Assembly: GCF_038397755.1 (NCBI RefSeq)
Contig: NZ_CP151637.1
Span: forward strand, 1,550,001-1,614,000
From: Microbacterium sp. LWH7-1.2
GTDB lineage: Bacteria; Actinomycetota; Actinomycetes; Actinomycetales; Microbacteriaceae
Direction of reading: 5' to 3'
Length of the DNA: 64,000 bases
A model generated the notes under the pieces. The model was not told where the DNA came from. It saw only the letters and a program-made list of their open reading frames with translations, and ran no database searches. A program made the position numbers and the translations under genes. Of this stretch, positions 12,243 to 21,803 are shown one piece after another (position 1 is the first letter of the stretch; the number at the start of each line of letters is the position of its first letter).

Positions 12243-13196
12243 GTGCCCGGCATCCATTCCGACATCACCACCGCCTTCGGTGAGACGCCGCTCGTCCGGC
12301 TCAACGCGCTCACCGAGGGCCTCGGCGCGGAGGTGCTCGCGAAGCTCGAGTTCTACAACCCGGGCTCGTCGGTCAAGGACCGCCTGGGCTACGCGCTCGT
12401 CGAGGCCGCCGAGGAGGGCGGAGAGCTGGCGCCGGGCGGCACGATCGTCGAGTCCACGAGCGGCAACACGGGCATCTCGCTCGCGCTGATCGGCGCCGCG
12501 CGCGGGTATCGCGTGATCCTGACGATGCCCGCCTCGATGTCGAAGGAGCGTCGCATCCTCCTGAAGGCCCTGGGCGCCGAGCTCGTGCTGACGGACCCCT
12601 ACAAGGGCATGACCGAGGCGGTGGAGACCGCCCAGCGCATCGTCGCCGACACCCCCGGCGCCATCCTCGCGCGCCAGTTCGAGCACGAGGCGAACGCCGC
12701 GATCCACCGCAAGACCACCGCCGAGGAGATCTGGCGCGACACCGAGGGCCGCGTCGACTGGTTCGTCGCGGGTTCGGGCACCGGCGGCACGATCACGGGA
12801 GTCGGCCAAGTGCTGAAGGAGCGCAACCCCGACGTCAAGATCGTCCTCGTCGAGCCGAAGGACTCCCCCGTGCTCACCGAGGGCCGCGCAGGCGGCCACC
12901 GCATCCAGGGGATCGGCCCGAACTTCGTCCCCGAGGTGCTCGACCGCTCGGTCGTCGACGAGATCTTCGATGTCGAGTTCGACGACGCCATCGCGGTCGC
13001 CCGCGAGCTCGCGACCCGCGAGGGCATCCTCGCCGGGATGTCGGCCGGCGCCGCGGTGTGGGCGGCGCTCCAGATCGCGGCCCGTCCTGAGGCGGCCGGA
13101 CAGCGCATCGTCGTGATCGTGCCCGACTCCGGCGAGCGCTACCTGTCGACCGCACTGTACGAGCACCTGCGCGAACCGGAGGCCGAGACCAAATGA
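12243..13196 (+). CDS. Cysteine synthase paralogue, copy 2
   Basis: 317 residues from a GTG start behind GAGGGAG. It is a close tandem paralogue of the preceding gene: same length, same PLP Lys45 (GSSVKDR), STSGNTG loop and [12 protein letters not shown] site. It differs in details such as [17 protein letters not shown] versus [17 protein letters not shown]. It overlaps cysE by ATGA, so this copy is the one coupled to acetylserine supply. It may be the biosynthetic CysK or a CysM-like enzyme with another sulfur donor; the sequence alone does not decide. Confidence 0.9.
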   Translation: MPGIHSDITTAFGETPLVRLNALTEGLGAEVLAKLEFYNPGSSVKDRLGYALVEAAEEGGELAPGGTIVESTSGNTGISLALIGAARGYRVILTMPASMSKERRILLKALGAELVLTDPYKGMTEAVETAQRIVADTPGAILARQFEHEANAAIHRKTTAEEIWRDTEGRVDWFVAGSGTGGTITGVGQVLKERNPDVKIVLVEPKDSPVLTEGRAGGHRIQGIGPNFVPEVLDRSVVDEIFDVEFDDAIAVARELATREGILAGMSAGAAVWAALQIAARPEAAGQRIVVIVPDSGERYLSTALYEHLREPEAETK

Positions 13197-13777
13197 CCGA
13201 CGAACGCATCGGATTCTTCGCGAGGGCCCGCGAAGACGTCGCCGCGGCGAAGCTGCGCGACCCCGCCGCCCGCGGCGGCCTCGAGATCGCTGTGCTGTAC
13301 CCCGGCCTGCACGCCATCTGGGGGCACCGCGTCTGGCACGCGCTGTGGACGCGGAACTTCCGCTTCGTCGCACGCGCCGGGTCGCAGATCACCCGGTGGC
13401 TCACCGGCATCGAGATCCACCCTGGGGCGACCATCGGGCGCCGCTTCTTCATCGACCACGGCATGGGCGTCGTGGTCGGCGAGACCGCCGAGGTCGGCGA
13501 CGACGTGATGCTCTACCACGGCGTCACGCTGGGCGGCCGCCAGCGCGAGGGCGGCAAGCGCCACCCGACGATCGAGGACGGCGTCGCGGTCGGCGCCGGT
13601 GCCAAGATCCTCGGGCCCATCACGATCGGGGCGGGATCCGTCGTCGGCGCGAATGCGGTCGTCACGAAGGACGCCCCCGCCGACAGCGTCCTCGTCGGCG
13701 TGCCCGCCAAGCCGCGCGCCCGCCGCGTCGGGGACGACACCCGCGCGCTGCTGACAACACCCGAGTACCACATCTGA
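13193..13777 (+). CDS. cysE: Serine O-acetyltransferase
   Basis: 194 residues, overlapping the second cysK by ATGA. Acetylates serine with acetyl-CoA, the committed step of cysteine synthesis. The left-handed beta-helix hexapeptide repeats run from [18 protein letters not shown] through [18 protein letters not shown] to [17 protein letters not shown] and [13 protein letters not shown]. The length is that of the short actinobacterial/EpsC type without the long N-terminal helical domain of E. coli CysE. The C-terminal tail ends in Ile (TTPEYHI), the residue that docks into the CysK active site in cysteine synthase complexes. Confidence 0.95.
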   Translation: MTDERIGFFARAREDVAAAKLRDPAARGGLEIAVLYPGLHAIWGHRVWHALWTRNFRFVARAGSQITRWLTGIEIHPGATIGRRFFIDHGMGVVVGETAEVGDDVMLYHGVTLGGRQREGGKRHPTIEDGVAVGAGAKILGPITIGAGSVVGANAVVTKDAPADSVLVGVPAKPRARRVGDDTRALLTTPEYHI

Positions 13778-13837
13778 CCCTCCGGACACGGATGCTGCGG
13801 CCTGCGGCTGCGCGCCGCTGCTCGGGTCCGGCCGGGG

Positions 13838-16639
13838 TCACGCCGCGCTGCGGCGGTAGATCGCGGCTGCGGCCGTCCGCGACGGCGCCTCGAGCTTGCG
13901 CAGGATCGCCGACACGTGCACCGACACGGTCTTGACGCTGATGTAGAGCCGTTGCGCGATCTGGCCGTTGCTGAGCCCCTCGGCGACCAGCTCGAGCACC
14001 TGCTCCTCGCGCGCGGTGAGCAGTGAGCGTGACGCGTCGCCGGTGAGTCCGGCATCCGTCATCAGCGCGTTCGCGCGCGCGGCGAGGCCGTCCGCACCGA
14101 GCCCCTCGGCGTACGACGCGGCCGCTGCGAGCGCCTCGCGTGCTCCGGTGCGGTCGCCGTCGGCCAGGAGCGCCTCGCCGTGCCGCACGCGTGCATACGC
14201 GCGGATGTAGGCGGGCCCGATCGCGTCGATCGCAGCGGTCCACGGCCCTTCGCCGAGCTCGGCGGCGAAGACGGCCGCCCACAGCGGGGTGACCGGCCAG
14301 GCGTCGAACCCGGCGAGCACGGCGCGGTAGGGCTCGACGTCGGCGTCCTCGCCGTGTTCGCGCAGCATCGCGACGGCCCGGGCCGCGATCGCGGTCAGCG
14401 GCAGCGCGAGCACGCCGCCGGCGGGGGTCTCCCACGCCAGCTGCGCGTGGGAGAGGGCTTCGTGCGCGTCACCACGCGCGAGGGCGAGCTCGCCGCGGTC
14501 GTACGCCATGCCGAATCGCGTCTGGTACTCGTACGCTCCGAACCGGTCGAGTTCGAAGCGCGCCGCCTCCAGCGCCGCCTCGGCGCCGTCGATGCGACCG
14601 CGCCAGATCGCCAGGCACACCAGGCGCTCCCGGAGGAACGCGGAGTAGAGCCCCGGTTCCACCAGCGGCAGCAGCCCGCCGAGCTCCTCGGCCTCGCGAA
14701 GACGCCCGGCGTAGATGTGCGCTTCGATCACGTTGGCCTCGATCATCACGAGGGGCCCGAGATCCGCGACGTGCGAGCGCCCGTAGCCCATCCCCTCCTT
14801 CGCCACGGCCACCGCGTCGTCGTACCGGCCGACCTGCATGAGGGTGTTCGAGTAGTTGATGTAGTAGCGCATCATGGCGCGTACGAAGCCGCCCGAACAC
14901 GCACGCGCCTCCTCGAACAGCGCGACGCCGCCGACATCGCCCACGCTGGCGCGGCAGGTCGCCGAGATGAGCAGCGCCTGGGCGACGATCTCGGCCGCAA
15001 CCGGGTCTCCGCCGGATGCCGCCGCCGCGGCCGTGTCGCGCGCCTGCGCGGCGATGTCGTCGCCGCGGCTCTGACGCCCATTGAGCATATGGACACGCGC
15101 CGAGCTGAGCAGCATCCCTGCTCGCTGGACGTCGTGGCGCGGGTCGTCGCCGAGGATCGCGAGCGCTTGCTCGATGCTGTCGACGCCGTCCGACACGCCC
15201 GCCTGGAACTGGATCGTCGCCAGGTCACCGAACATCTCGGCGCGTCCGACGACATCGACCTCGGGCCAGAGGGCGATCGCCTCCCTCGCGAACGCGAGCG
15301 CGCGATCATTCCGGTTCGCCGACACGAGGGCGCCCGAGGTCCGGCGCAGCACCTCGTGACGCGGCATCCCGCAGACCGCCTCCGGGTCGGCCACGGCGTC
15401 CCACAGCTCGAGCGCCCGCTCCCCCGCCTCCGCCGCGGTCGACCATGCCGACGCGACGCTCGCCGCCCGCTGCGCCGAGACGGCCGCGGCGAGGGCACGG
15501 TCGGGCACGTGAGCGGCCCGCCAGTGATGGGCGATGTCGGCGAGCACTCGTGCAGTCGGCGGCGACTGCTCGAGCGCCACCGCGTACGCAGTGTGCAGGC
15601 GCGTGCGCTCGGTGGGCAGCAGTTCGGCGTACACGGCCTCCTGCATCAGCGCGTGCCGGAACGCATACGCCTCACCGCGGATCACCACGACCTGCGCATC
15701 CACCGCTTCGCGGACCGCCGCCTCGAGCACGACGTCGTCGCCGTCGAAGGCCGCCCGCAGCACCACGTGCTCCACCTCCACGCCGCCGGTCGCCAGCACC
15801 CGGGTGAACCGGCGCGCCTCGTCGTCCAGCCGTTCGTAGCGCAGCAGCAGCACGTCGCGCAGCGACACCGGAAGCCGCTCGCCCGAGAAACTGGCGAGCT
15901 CTTCGACGTAGAACGGGATCCCGTCGCTGCGCGCGGCGATGTCGTGCAGCACGCCGGCCGCCAGCACGTCGCCGTGCACCGCGGTGGCGAGCGCGCCGAC
16001 CTCGGCGGGACTGAGGCGCGCGAGCGGCCGGTGGGTGAGGAGGCGGGCACGGTCGAGCTCGCCGAGCACCGGGCGCAGCGGGTGGGCCCGGCCGACGTCG
16101 TCGGTGCGGTACGACAGCAGCACGAACAGCGGCAGCACGGCCGTCCGGCGCACCAGCCGCGCCGCGATCTCGGCGGTCGTGCTGTCAGCCCAGTGGAGGT
16201 CCTCGATGATGACGACGAGCCGGTGCGTCCGTGCGAGCTGCGAGAAGAGCTCGACGACGACATCGGCGAGCCGGTCGGCGTCGCCGGGATCGCCGGCGAG
16301 GGCGGGCACGAGCACCCCGAGGGCGTCCGCGCCGGGGCCCGCCGCGTCTCGAACCGCGTCGACGCCGAGGCCGTCGACGAGGTCACGGAGGAGGTCGGTG
16401 ATCGCCGTCAGGGGCGCCGGGCCCGAGCCCGAGTCGACGCATGCGCCGCGAACGACCACCGCGTCGTCGAGGCTCTCGGTGAAGTCGCGCAGCAGCCGCG
16501 TCTTGCCCATGCCGGCATCGCCCGATACGACGATGGCGCGGCCTTCCGCGCCGACGGCGTCGACCTCGTCGCGCAGCGCATCGAGGTCCGCCTGGCGGCC
16601 GACAAGGGGCACCCGGCCGATCTGCATACCGCCCATCAT
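13838..16639 (-). CDS. Large LuxR-family transcriptional regulator with AAA ATPase domain
   Basis: 933 residues. Order: N-terminal ATPase (PLVGRQADLDALR, Walker A VVSGDAGMGKTRLL near residue 40, Walker B LVVIIEDLHWADS), a long TPR-like helical middle, and a C-terminal LuxR helix-turn-helix (TAREEQVLELVAEGLSNGQI, then AQRLYISVKTVSVHVSAIL). This is the MalT/LAL layout of ATP-dependent activators that respond to an unknown ligand. It may start at the fifth codon instead (ATG CAG ATC). It is convergent with cysE and upstream of a small membrane protein gene on the same strand. The target is unknown. Confidence 0.88.
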   Translation of the reverse strand: MMGGMQIGRVPLVGRQADLDALRDEVDAVGAEGRAIVVSGDAGMGKTRLLRDFTESLDDAVVVRGACVDSGSGPAPLTAITDLLRDLVDGLGVDAVRDAAGPGADALGVLVPALAGDPGDADRLADVVVELFSQLARTHRLVVIIEDLHWADSTTAEIAARLVRRTAVLPLFVLLSYRTDDVGRAHPLRPVLGELDRARLLTHRPLARLSPAEVGALATAVHGDVLAAGVLHDIAARSDGIPFYVEELASFSGERLPVSLRDVLLLRYERLDDEARRFTRVLATGGVEVEHVVLRAAFDGDDVVLEAAVREAVDAQVVVIRGEAYAFRHALMQEAVYAELLPTERTRLHTAYAVALEQSPPTARVLADIAHHWRAAHVPDRALAAAVSAQRAASVASAWSTAAEAGERALELWDAVADPEAVCGMPRHEVLRRTSGALVSANRNDRALAFAREAIALWPEVDVVGRAEMFGDLATIQFQAGVSDGVDSIEQALAILGDDPRHDVQRAGMLLSSARVHMLNGRQSRGDDIAAQARDTAAAAASGGDPVAAEIVAQALLISATCRASVGDVGGVALFEEARACSGGFVRAMMRYYINYSNTLMQVGRYDDAVAVAKEGMGYGRSHVADLGPLVMIEANVIEAHIYAGRLREAEELGGLLPLVEPGLYSAFLRERLVCLAIWRGRIDGAEAALEAARFELDRFGAYEYQTRFGMAYDRGELALARGDAHEALSHAQLAWETPAGGVLALPLTAIAARAVAMLREHGEDADVEPYRAVLAGFDAWPVTPLWAAVFAAELGEGPWTAAIDAIGPAYIRAYARVRHGEALLADGDRTGAREALAAAASYAEGLGADGLAARANALMTDAGLTGDASRSLLTAREEQVLELVAEGLSNGQIAQRLYISVKTVSVHVSAILRKLEAPSRTAAAAIYRRSAA

Positions 16640-16700
16640 CCCACCAGCCTCACGGATGAGGCGGCCGCCCAGGATCGGGAGGACTCCCTATCGGGGAACC

Positions 16701-17099
16701 TCAGCTGCGGCGGTCCTGCACCTTGTTCTTGATGAACAGCGGCGGCAGCAGCCACGTCGCGAGCGCGGTCACGAGCCATACGACGAGCGTTCCGATGATC
16801 CACGCGACCGGACCGTCGATGCCGATGCCCGCGGCGGGGATCAGCACCGCGATGAGCAGCGCCACGAACGTCGACAGCAATCCGATGCCGCCGATCAGCG
16901 CGTTGGCGTGCCGCCGCGTGATCTTGAACAGCCAGGGCGCGAGCACGCTCTGCAGCACCGCGAAGATGACGACCGCGAGCAGGATCCCCCACCAGTCGTT
17001 CCAGTGCAGGAAGAAACCCGGAAGGAGCAGGTCGGCCGCGATGAGGCCGAGCGCCGCCGACACCAGGAAGATGAGGGCGCGGATGAGCAGCGTGAGCAC
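16701..17099 (-). CDS. Four-helix membrane protein, phage-holin-4_2 superfamily
   Basis: 132 residues with four hydrophobic helices: LLIRALIFLVSAALGLIAA; WWGILLAVVIFAVLQSVLAP; LIGGIGLLSTFVALLIAVLI; WIIGTLVVWLVTALATWLL. The pattern, including ADLLLPGFFLHWNDWW and WLFKITRRHANALI, matches the chromosomal family named after phage holins (PF04020-like). Such genes are common on actinobacterial chromosomes and are not evidence of a prophage here. A function in envelope physiology is possible but unproven. The gene is followed by the LuxR regulator 61 bases on. Confidence 0.7.
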   Translation of the reverse strand: MLTLLIRALIFLVSAALGLIAADLLLPGFFLHWNDWWGILLAVVIFAVLQSVLAPWLFKITRRHANALIGGIGLLSTFVALLIAVLIPAAGIGIDGPVAWIIGTLVVWLVTALATWLLPPLFIKNKVQDRRS

Positions 17100-17165
17100 G
17101 CTCGAAGCTTATTGGCGCAGCATCCGTCCTCCGCGGCGCGCCGCGCCCGCCTCTCCCGTTGAACG

Positions 17166-17287
17166 GGTTCACTTGCGCTGCGTGTACGTGGACCGGCCAA
17201 GAACGCGTACACACAGCGCGAGTGAACCAGTCGGACGGGTACGGCGGGGCGCTTCAGGAACGTGAGCGCAAGTGAACCGTCGGACGG
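17166..17287. repeat. Three-copy repeat with long inverted pair between prfA and a membrane-protein gene
   Basis: Arms 17166..17188 and 17206..17228 are inverted copies of 23 bases with two mismatches and a 17-base spacer. A third partial copy, GCGCAAGTGAACC, is at 17266..17278. In addition AGTGAACC(A)GTCGGACGG occurs twice as a direct repeat (17221..17238 and 17271..17287). The whole unit fills most of the gap downstream of prfA. Confidence 0.75.
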
Positions 17288-17335
17288 TGCCAGAGCGGCG
17301 GGAAGAGGACGGGGGCGGCGCAGCGCGCCGACGCG

Positions 17336-18433
17336 TCAGGCCTCGTCGGAGCCCAGCGCCGCCAGACGCGCCTCTTCGTCGGCCGTGATGGCCGACTCGA
17401 TGATCGGCTCGAGGGCGCCGTCCATCACCTGGTCGAGGTTGTAGGCCTTGTAGCCGGTGCGGTGGTCGGCGATGCGATTCTCGGGGAAGTTGTACGTGCG
17501 GATGCGCTCGGAGCGGTCCATGCCGCGGATCTGCGACTTGCGGGCGTCGGATGCCGCGGCCTCGAGCTCCTCCTGCTGCTTGGCGAGGAGGCGTGCCCGG
17601 AGCACGCGCATGCCGGCCTCGCGGTTCTGCAGCTGCGACTTCTCGTTCTGCATCGACACGACGATGCCCGTCGGCACGTGCGTGATGCGCACCGCCGAGT
17701 CGGTCGTGTTGACCGACTGGCCGCCCGGACCCGACGAGCGGAAGACGTCGATCTTCAGGTCGTTCGGGTCGATGTGGATCTCTTCGGGCTCGTCGACCTC
17801 GGGGAACACCAGCACGCCGGTGGTCGAGGTGTGGATGCGCCCCTGCGACTCGGTCGCCGGAACGCGTTGCACGCGGTGCACACCGCCCTCGTACTTGAGG
17901 TGCGCCCACACGCCCTGCGCAGGGTCGGACGAGGAGCCCTTGATCGCGACCTGCACGTCCTTGTAGCCGCCGAGGTCCGACTCGTTGCGCTCGAGGAGCT
18001 CGGTCTTCCAGCCCTTCGACGCCGCGTACTGCAGGTACATCCGCAGAAGGTCCGCGGCGAACAGCGCCGACTCGGCGCCGCCCTCACCCTGCTTGATCTC
18101 CATGATCACGTCGCGCGCGTCGTCGGGGTCGCGCGGGATCAGCAGACGCCGCAGGCGCTCCTGCGCCCCGGCCAGCCCGGCCTCGAGAGCCGGGACCTCC
18201 TCGGCGAACGCGTCATCCTCACGGGCGAGCTCGCGGGCGGCATCCAGATCATCGGATGCCGCCACCCAGTCCTCGTGGGCCTTCACGATGCGCGACAGCT
18301 CGGCATAGCGCCGGTTCACCCGCTTGGCGCGCGCCGCATCGGCGTGCACCGCGGGGTCGGAGAGCTCCTCCTGGACCGCGCGGTGCTCGTCGATCAGCGC
18401 CCGGACGGAATCAAACATCGCGGGCTCGGACAT
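17336..18433 (-). CDS. prfA: Peptide chain release factor 1
   Basis: 365 residues. Reads UAA and UAG stops. The catalytic GGQ is in [14 protein letters not shown], and the codon-recognition tripeptide is PAT in [14 protein letters not shown], which marks RF1 and not RF2. The N-terminal coiled-coil domain and the tail region are intact. The GGQ glutamine is the substrate of PrmC, encoded 6.3 kb further along the same strand. It begins six bases after the rho stop, so the two are probably one transcript. Confidence 0.97.
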   Translation of the reverse strand: MSEPAMFDSVRALIDEHRAVQEELSDPAVHADAARAKRVNRRYAELSRIVKAHEDWVAASDDLDAARELAREDDAFAEEVPALEAGLAGAQERLRRLLIPRDPDDARDVIMEIKQGEGGAESALFAADLLRMYLQYAASKGWKTELLERNESDLGGYKDVQVAIKGSSSDPAQGVWAHLKYEGGVHRVQRVPATESQGRIHTSTTGVLVFPEVDEPEEIHIDPNDLKIDVFRSSGPGGQSVNTTDSAVRITHVPTGIVVSMQNEKSQLQNREAGMRVLRARLLAKQQEELEAAASDARKSQIRGMDRSERIRTYNFPENRIADHRTGYKAYNLDQVMDGALEPIIESAITADEEARLAALGSDEA

Positions 18434-18439
18434 CGAGGC

Positions 18440-20653
18440 TCAGCGGATGCTGTTGTCGTGGTCGTGGCTGCGGCCACCGCCGTGCCCGCTCGCGGGCGCG
18501 GGAATCGACTTCTGCATCTGCACGAGGAACTCGACGTTCGACTGCGTCTCCTTGAGCTTGCCGAGCACGACCTCGAGCGCCTGCTGGGGGTCGAGGCCGG
18601 CCAGCGCGCGGCGGAGCTTCCAGGTGATCTTGACCTCGTCGGGCGAGAGCAGCATCTCTTCGCGACGCGTGGACGACGCGTTGACGTCGACGGCCGGGAA
18701 GATGCGCTTGTCGGCGAGCTGGCGGTTCAGGCGCAGCTCGCTGTTGCCGGTGCCCTTGAACTCCTCGAAGATCACGTCATCCATCTTGGAGCCGGTCTCG
18801 ACGAGGGCGGTGGCGAGGATCGTGAGCGATCCGCCGTTCTCGATGTTGCGCGCAGCGCCGAAGAAGCGCTTGGGCGGGTACAGCGCCGACGCGTCGACGC
18901 CACCGGTGAGCACGCGACCCGAGGTCGGCGCCGAGATGTTGTACGCACGGCCGAGACGCGTGATCGAGTCCAGCAGCACGACCACGTCGCGGCCGAGCTC
19001 CACGAGGCGCTTCGCACGCTCGATGGCGAGCTCGGCGACCGTGGTGTGGTCCTCGGCGGGACGATCGAAGGTCGAGGCGATGACCTCGCCCTTCACGGTG
19101 CGCTGCATGTCGGTGACCTCTTCAGGACGCTCGTCGACGAGCACGACCATGAGGTGCACCTCGGGGTTGTTGATCGCGATGGCGTTGGCGATCTGCTGCA
19201 GCACGATCGTCTTGCCGGCCTTCGGGGGTGCGACGATCAGGCCGCGCTGGCCCTTGCCGATGGGCGCGACCAGGTCGATGATGCGCTGCGTCAGCTTCTC
19301 GGGGGCCGTCTCGAGGCGCAGGCGCTCCTGCGGGTAGAGCGGCGTGAGCTTGCCGAACTCGACACGCGCGGCGGCGTCATCGACCGACAGCCCGTTGATC
19401 GCATCGACCTTGACCAGCGCGTTGTACTTCTGGCGGCTGGACTGCTCGCCCTCGCGCGGCTGCTTGATCGAGCCGACGACCGCGTCACCCTTGCGCAGGT
19501 TGTACTTCTTGACCTGGCCGAGCGAGACATAGACGTCGCTCGGGCCGGGGAGGTAGCCCGAGGTGCGCACGAATGCGTAGTTGTCGAGCACGTCCAGGAT
19601 GCCCGCGATCGGGATGAGGACGTCGTCCTCACCGATCTCGGTGTCGAACTCGTCGCCGGTCGCCTGACCGCTGCGGCGCTTGTTGCGCTGACGACCGCGG
19701 CCGTTGCCCTGGGCCGGCTGCTCGTCCTCCTGCGCGTCGGCCTTCGCGGGCTCGGCGGCGGGCTGGGCGTTCTGGCCCTGTGCGCCCTGAGCGTTCTGAC
19801 CCTGGGCGCCCTGAGCGTTCTGGCCCTGGGCGTTGCGGTTGCGGCTGCGGCTGCGGCTGCGGCTGCGGCTGCGCGACGGGGTCTCGCCACCCTCGGCCTC
19901 GGCGTCCTGCTCGGTGCCCCCGCCCTCGGCCTCGGCCTCGGCGGGAGCCTCTGCGTCGGCCGCGGGGGCCTCAGCGGGGACGGATGCCTCCTCCGCGGCC
20001 TGCACGCCGGCCTCGCCGGGCGCGGCCTCGGCCGGTGCTGCCTCGGCGGTCGCGTCGGCCGGGGTCTCGGCAGGTGCTTCGGCCGTGGGTTCGGCCGGAG
20101 CGACGTCGGTGCTCTTGGCACGACGAGGCGCGCGCTTGCGCGGGGCCTTGGCCCGCGCGGCCGGAGCTTCGGCGGCGGCCTCAGCAGCGACGACCTCGGC
20201 GACGACCTCTTCGGCTACGACCTCGGCGACAACGGCCTCGGCGACAGCCTCCTCGGCGACCGCGTCCGCGACCGCAGCCTCGGCGACAGCCTCCTCGGCG
20301 ACGGCGTCGGCGATGATCGCCTCGGCCACGGCCTCCTCGGCCGCTTCCTCAGCGGCCTCGGCGGCGGCTGCGTCGCCCGTGTCCTCGGCGACGATCGCCT
20401 CGGCGACCGCCTCCTCGGCGACCTCTTCCGCGGCGAGGGCCTCGACGACGGCCTCGTCTGCGACGGCGTCGGCCGCCTCAGCGGCCTCGACGGCCTCTTC
20501 AGCGACTTCCTCGGCCACGACGGCCTCGATCACGGCTTCCTCTGCCACGGCCTCGGCCTGGGCTTCGATGCTGTCGACATTCTCGACGGCCTCGGGCGCT
20601 TCCGCGCGCTCGTCGGCCGGAACGTCGGCGTGGATCTCGGAGATGGACTCCAC
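18440..20653 (-). CDS. rho: Transcription termination factor Rho with long disordered N-terminus
   Basis: 737 residues from GTG 20653 behind AAGGGAGA; E. coli Rho has about 420. The C-terminal 410 residues are a normal Rho: cold-shock-like RNA-binding fold (GILDVLDNYAFVRTSGYLPG), Walker A APPKAGKTIVLQQ, Walker B VVVLLDSITRLGR, and the Q/R-loop region TGGVDASAL. The first 330 residues are low complexity: Ala/Glu/Val heptad-like repeats (residues ~35-165), a basic stretch ARAKAPRKRAPRRAK, Pro/Ala/Glu repeats, (SR)5, repeats of NAQGAQGQ, then GRGRQRNKRR. The usual helical Rho_N domain is not recognisable. Ends six bases before prfA. Confidence 0.96.
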   Translation of the reverse strand: MESISEIHADVPADERAEAPEAVENVDSIEAQAEAVAEEAVIEAVVAEEVAEEAVEAAEAADAVADEAVVEALAAEEVAEEAVAEAIVAEDTGDAAAAEAAEEAAEEAVAEAIIADAVAEEAVAEAAVADAVAEEAVAEAVVAEVVAEEVVAEVVAAEAAAEAPAARAKAPRKRAPRRAKSTDVAPAEPTAEAPAETPADATAEAAPAEAAPGEAGVQAAEEASVPAEAPAADAEAPAEAEAEGGGTEQDAEAEGGETPSRSRSRSRSRSRNRNAQGQNAQGAQGQNAQGAQGQNAQPAAEPAKADAQEDEQPAQGNGRGRQRNKRRSGQATGDEFDTEIGEDDVLIPIAGILDVLDNYAFVRTSGYLPGPSDVYVSLGQVKKYNLRKGDAVVGSIKQPREGEQSSRQKYNALVKVDAINGLSVDDAAARVEFGKLTPLYPQERLRLETAPEKLTQRIIDLVAPIGKGQRGLIVAPPKAGKTIVLQQIANAIAINNPEVHLMVVLVDERPEEVTDMQRTVKGEVIASTFDRPAEDHTTVAELAIERAKRLVELGRDVVVLLDSITRLGRAYNISAPTSGRVLTGGVDASALYPPKRFFGAARNIENGGSLTILATALVETGSKMDDVIFEEFKGTGNSELRLNRQLADKRIFPAVDVNASSTRREEMLLSPDEVKITWKLRRALAGLDPQQALEVVLGKLKETQSNVEFLVQMQKSIPAPASGHGGGRSHDHDNSIR
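19762..19875. repeat. Short tandem repeats inside rho
   Basis: A repeated unit around CTGAGCGTTCTGGCCCTGGGCGC (19762 to about 19830, three copies) encodes the NAQGAQGQ repeats. It is followed by a (GCGGCT)n run from about 19837 to 19875 that encodes alternating Ser-Arg. Such units can slip in replication and change the linker length in steps of whole codons. Confidence 0.7.
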
Positions 20654-20855
20654 GAGTTCTCCCTTGTGAAAAACGAACGATTGTGCACGAACGCACGGCG
20701 CTGCCGGGTGGCGTCTGCCTGCTTCGAACAGTTGTCACGCCTGTCGAAGCACCCGCCGACGGGGTGAGGGACCGCGAGGGTGCTCAGCGGACGTCGGCAG
20801 GTCAGAATGCCGTGCGGTGGTTTCGCAGATTTGCGACGGAGGCCAGATTCACGTC

Positions 20856-21803
20856 TTACGTGGAACCCTCCGCGTACTCCCTCACTGTACCACCCTTGAA
20901 GTCGACGGCGAGCATGAGCGCCTCCCACGGGGTGTCGGTCGCCGCCGCCGCGAGAGCGGCCGCCTCGAGGCGGCGTCCTGGACCGTCGGCGAGCACGAGC
21001 ACGCTCGGCCCCGCTCCCGACACGACGGCCGCGAAGCCCGCCGCCCGGAGGCCGCGCACGAGCGCGTCGGTCTCGGGCATCGCGCTCGCGCGGTAGTTCT
21101 GATGGAGTTTGTCCTCGGTGGCCGCCTGCAGCAGCTCAGGGCTCTGTGTCAGCGCCGCGATCAGCAGCGCGGAGCGCGAGACATTGAAGACCGCGTCCTC
21201 GCGCGGCACATGCATCGGCTGCAGGCTGCGGGCGAGCTTGGTCGACATCGTGAACGTCGGAACGAAGACGAGCGGCGACACACCGCGGTGCACGAGCAGC
21301 TTCTTGTGCTGCGGGCCGTCCTCGTCGACCCACGCGATGGTGAGGCCTCCGAACAGCGCCGGTGCGACGTTGTCGGGGTGACCCTCGAGCTCGGTGGCGA
21401 GGCCGAGCAGGGCGTCGGACCCGAACTCGACGTCGCCCTCCAGCAGTCCCTTCGCGGCCAGGAGGCCGGAGACGACCGCCGCGCCGGACGAACCGAGGCC
21501 GCGCCCGTGCGGAATCACGTTCTTCGCGACCAGGCGGAGTCCCGGCATCCGTCGTCCGACCGACTCGTACGCGTACGCGATGGCGCGCACCACGAGGTGC
21601 GACGCGTCGCGGGGCACATCGGCCGCGCCGGCGCCCTCGACCTCGATCTCGAGCTCGCCTTCGGGCAGCGCCGTGACGTCGAGCTCGTCGTACACGCTCA
21701 GCGCGAGGCCGAGGGTGTCGAACCCGGGTCCGAGGTTGGCGCTCGTCGCGGGCACCCGCACCACCACGCGGCGGCCCGGCGCCGGAGCGACGGCTGCATT
21801 CAC
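20856..21803 (-). CDS. thrB: Homoserine kinase
   Basis: 315 residues from GTG 21803, which overlaps the thrC stop as GTGA; a longer open frame upstream lies inside thrC. GHMP kinase that phosphorylates homoserine for threonine synthesis. The GHMP signatures are [20 protein letters not shown] near the N-terminus, [20 protein letters not shown] for the phosphate loop, and [13 protein letters not shown] near the C-terminus. About 200 bases separate it from rho, so rho probably has its own promoter. Confidence 0.95.
   Translation of the reverse strand: MNAAVAPAPGRRVVVRVPATSANLGPGFDTLGLALSVYDELDVTALPEGELEIEVEGAGAADVPRDASHLVVRAIAYAYESVGRRMPGLRLVAKNVIPHGRGLGSSGAAVVSGLLAAKGLLEGDVEFGSDALLGLATELEGHPDNVAPALFGGLTIAWVDEDGPQHKKLLVHRGVSPLVFVPTFTMSTKLARSLQPMHVPREDAVFNVSRSALLIAALTQSPELLQAATEDKLHQNYRASAMPETDALVRGLRAAGFAAVVSGAGPSVLVLADGPGRRLEAAALAAAATDTPWEALMLAVDFKGGTVREYAEGST

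Noticed and set aside
14180..16732. An 850-codon plus-strand frame opposite the LuxR-type gene
   Set aside because: The minus-strand product has clear ATPase and LuxR motifs; the plus-strand product is Arg/Asp-rich without motifs.
16701..17099. Holin-like gene as a sign of a prophage
   Set aside because: The family is a common chromosomal four-helix protein in actinobacteria, and no phage structural, lysis or integrase genes are nearby.
17462..20767. A very long open frame (about 1100 codons) on the plus strand across prfA and rho
   Set aside because: It is antisense to two certain genes; long antisense frames are expected at about 70% GC because stop codons are rare. No family is recognisable in the product.
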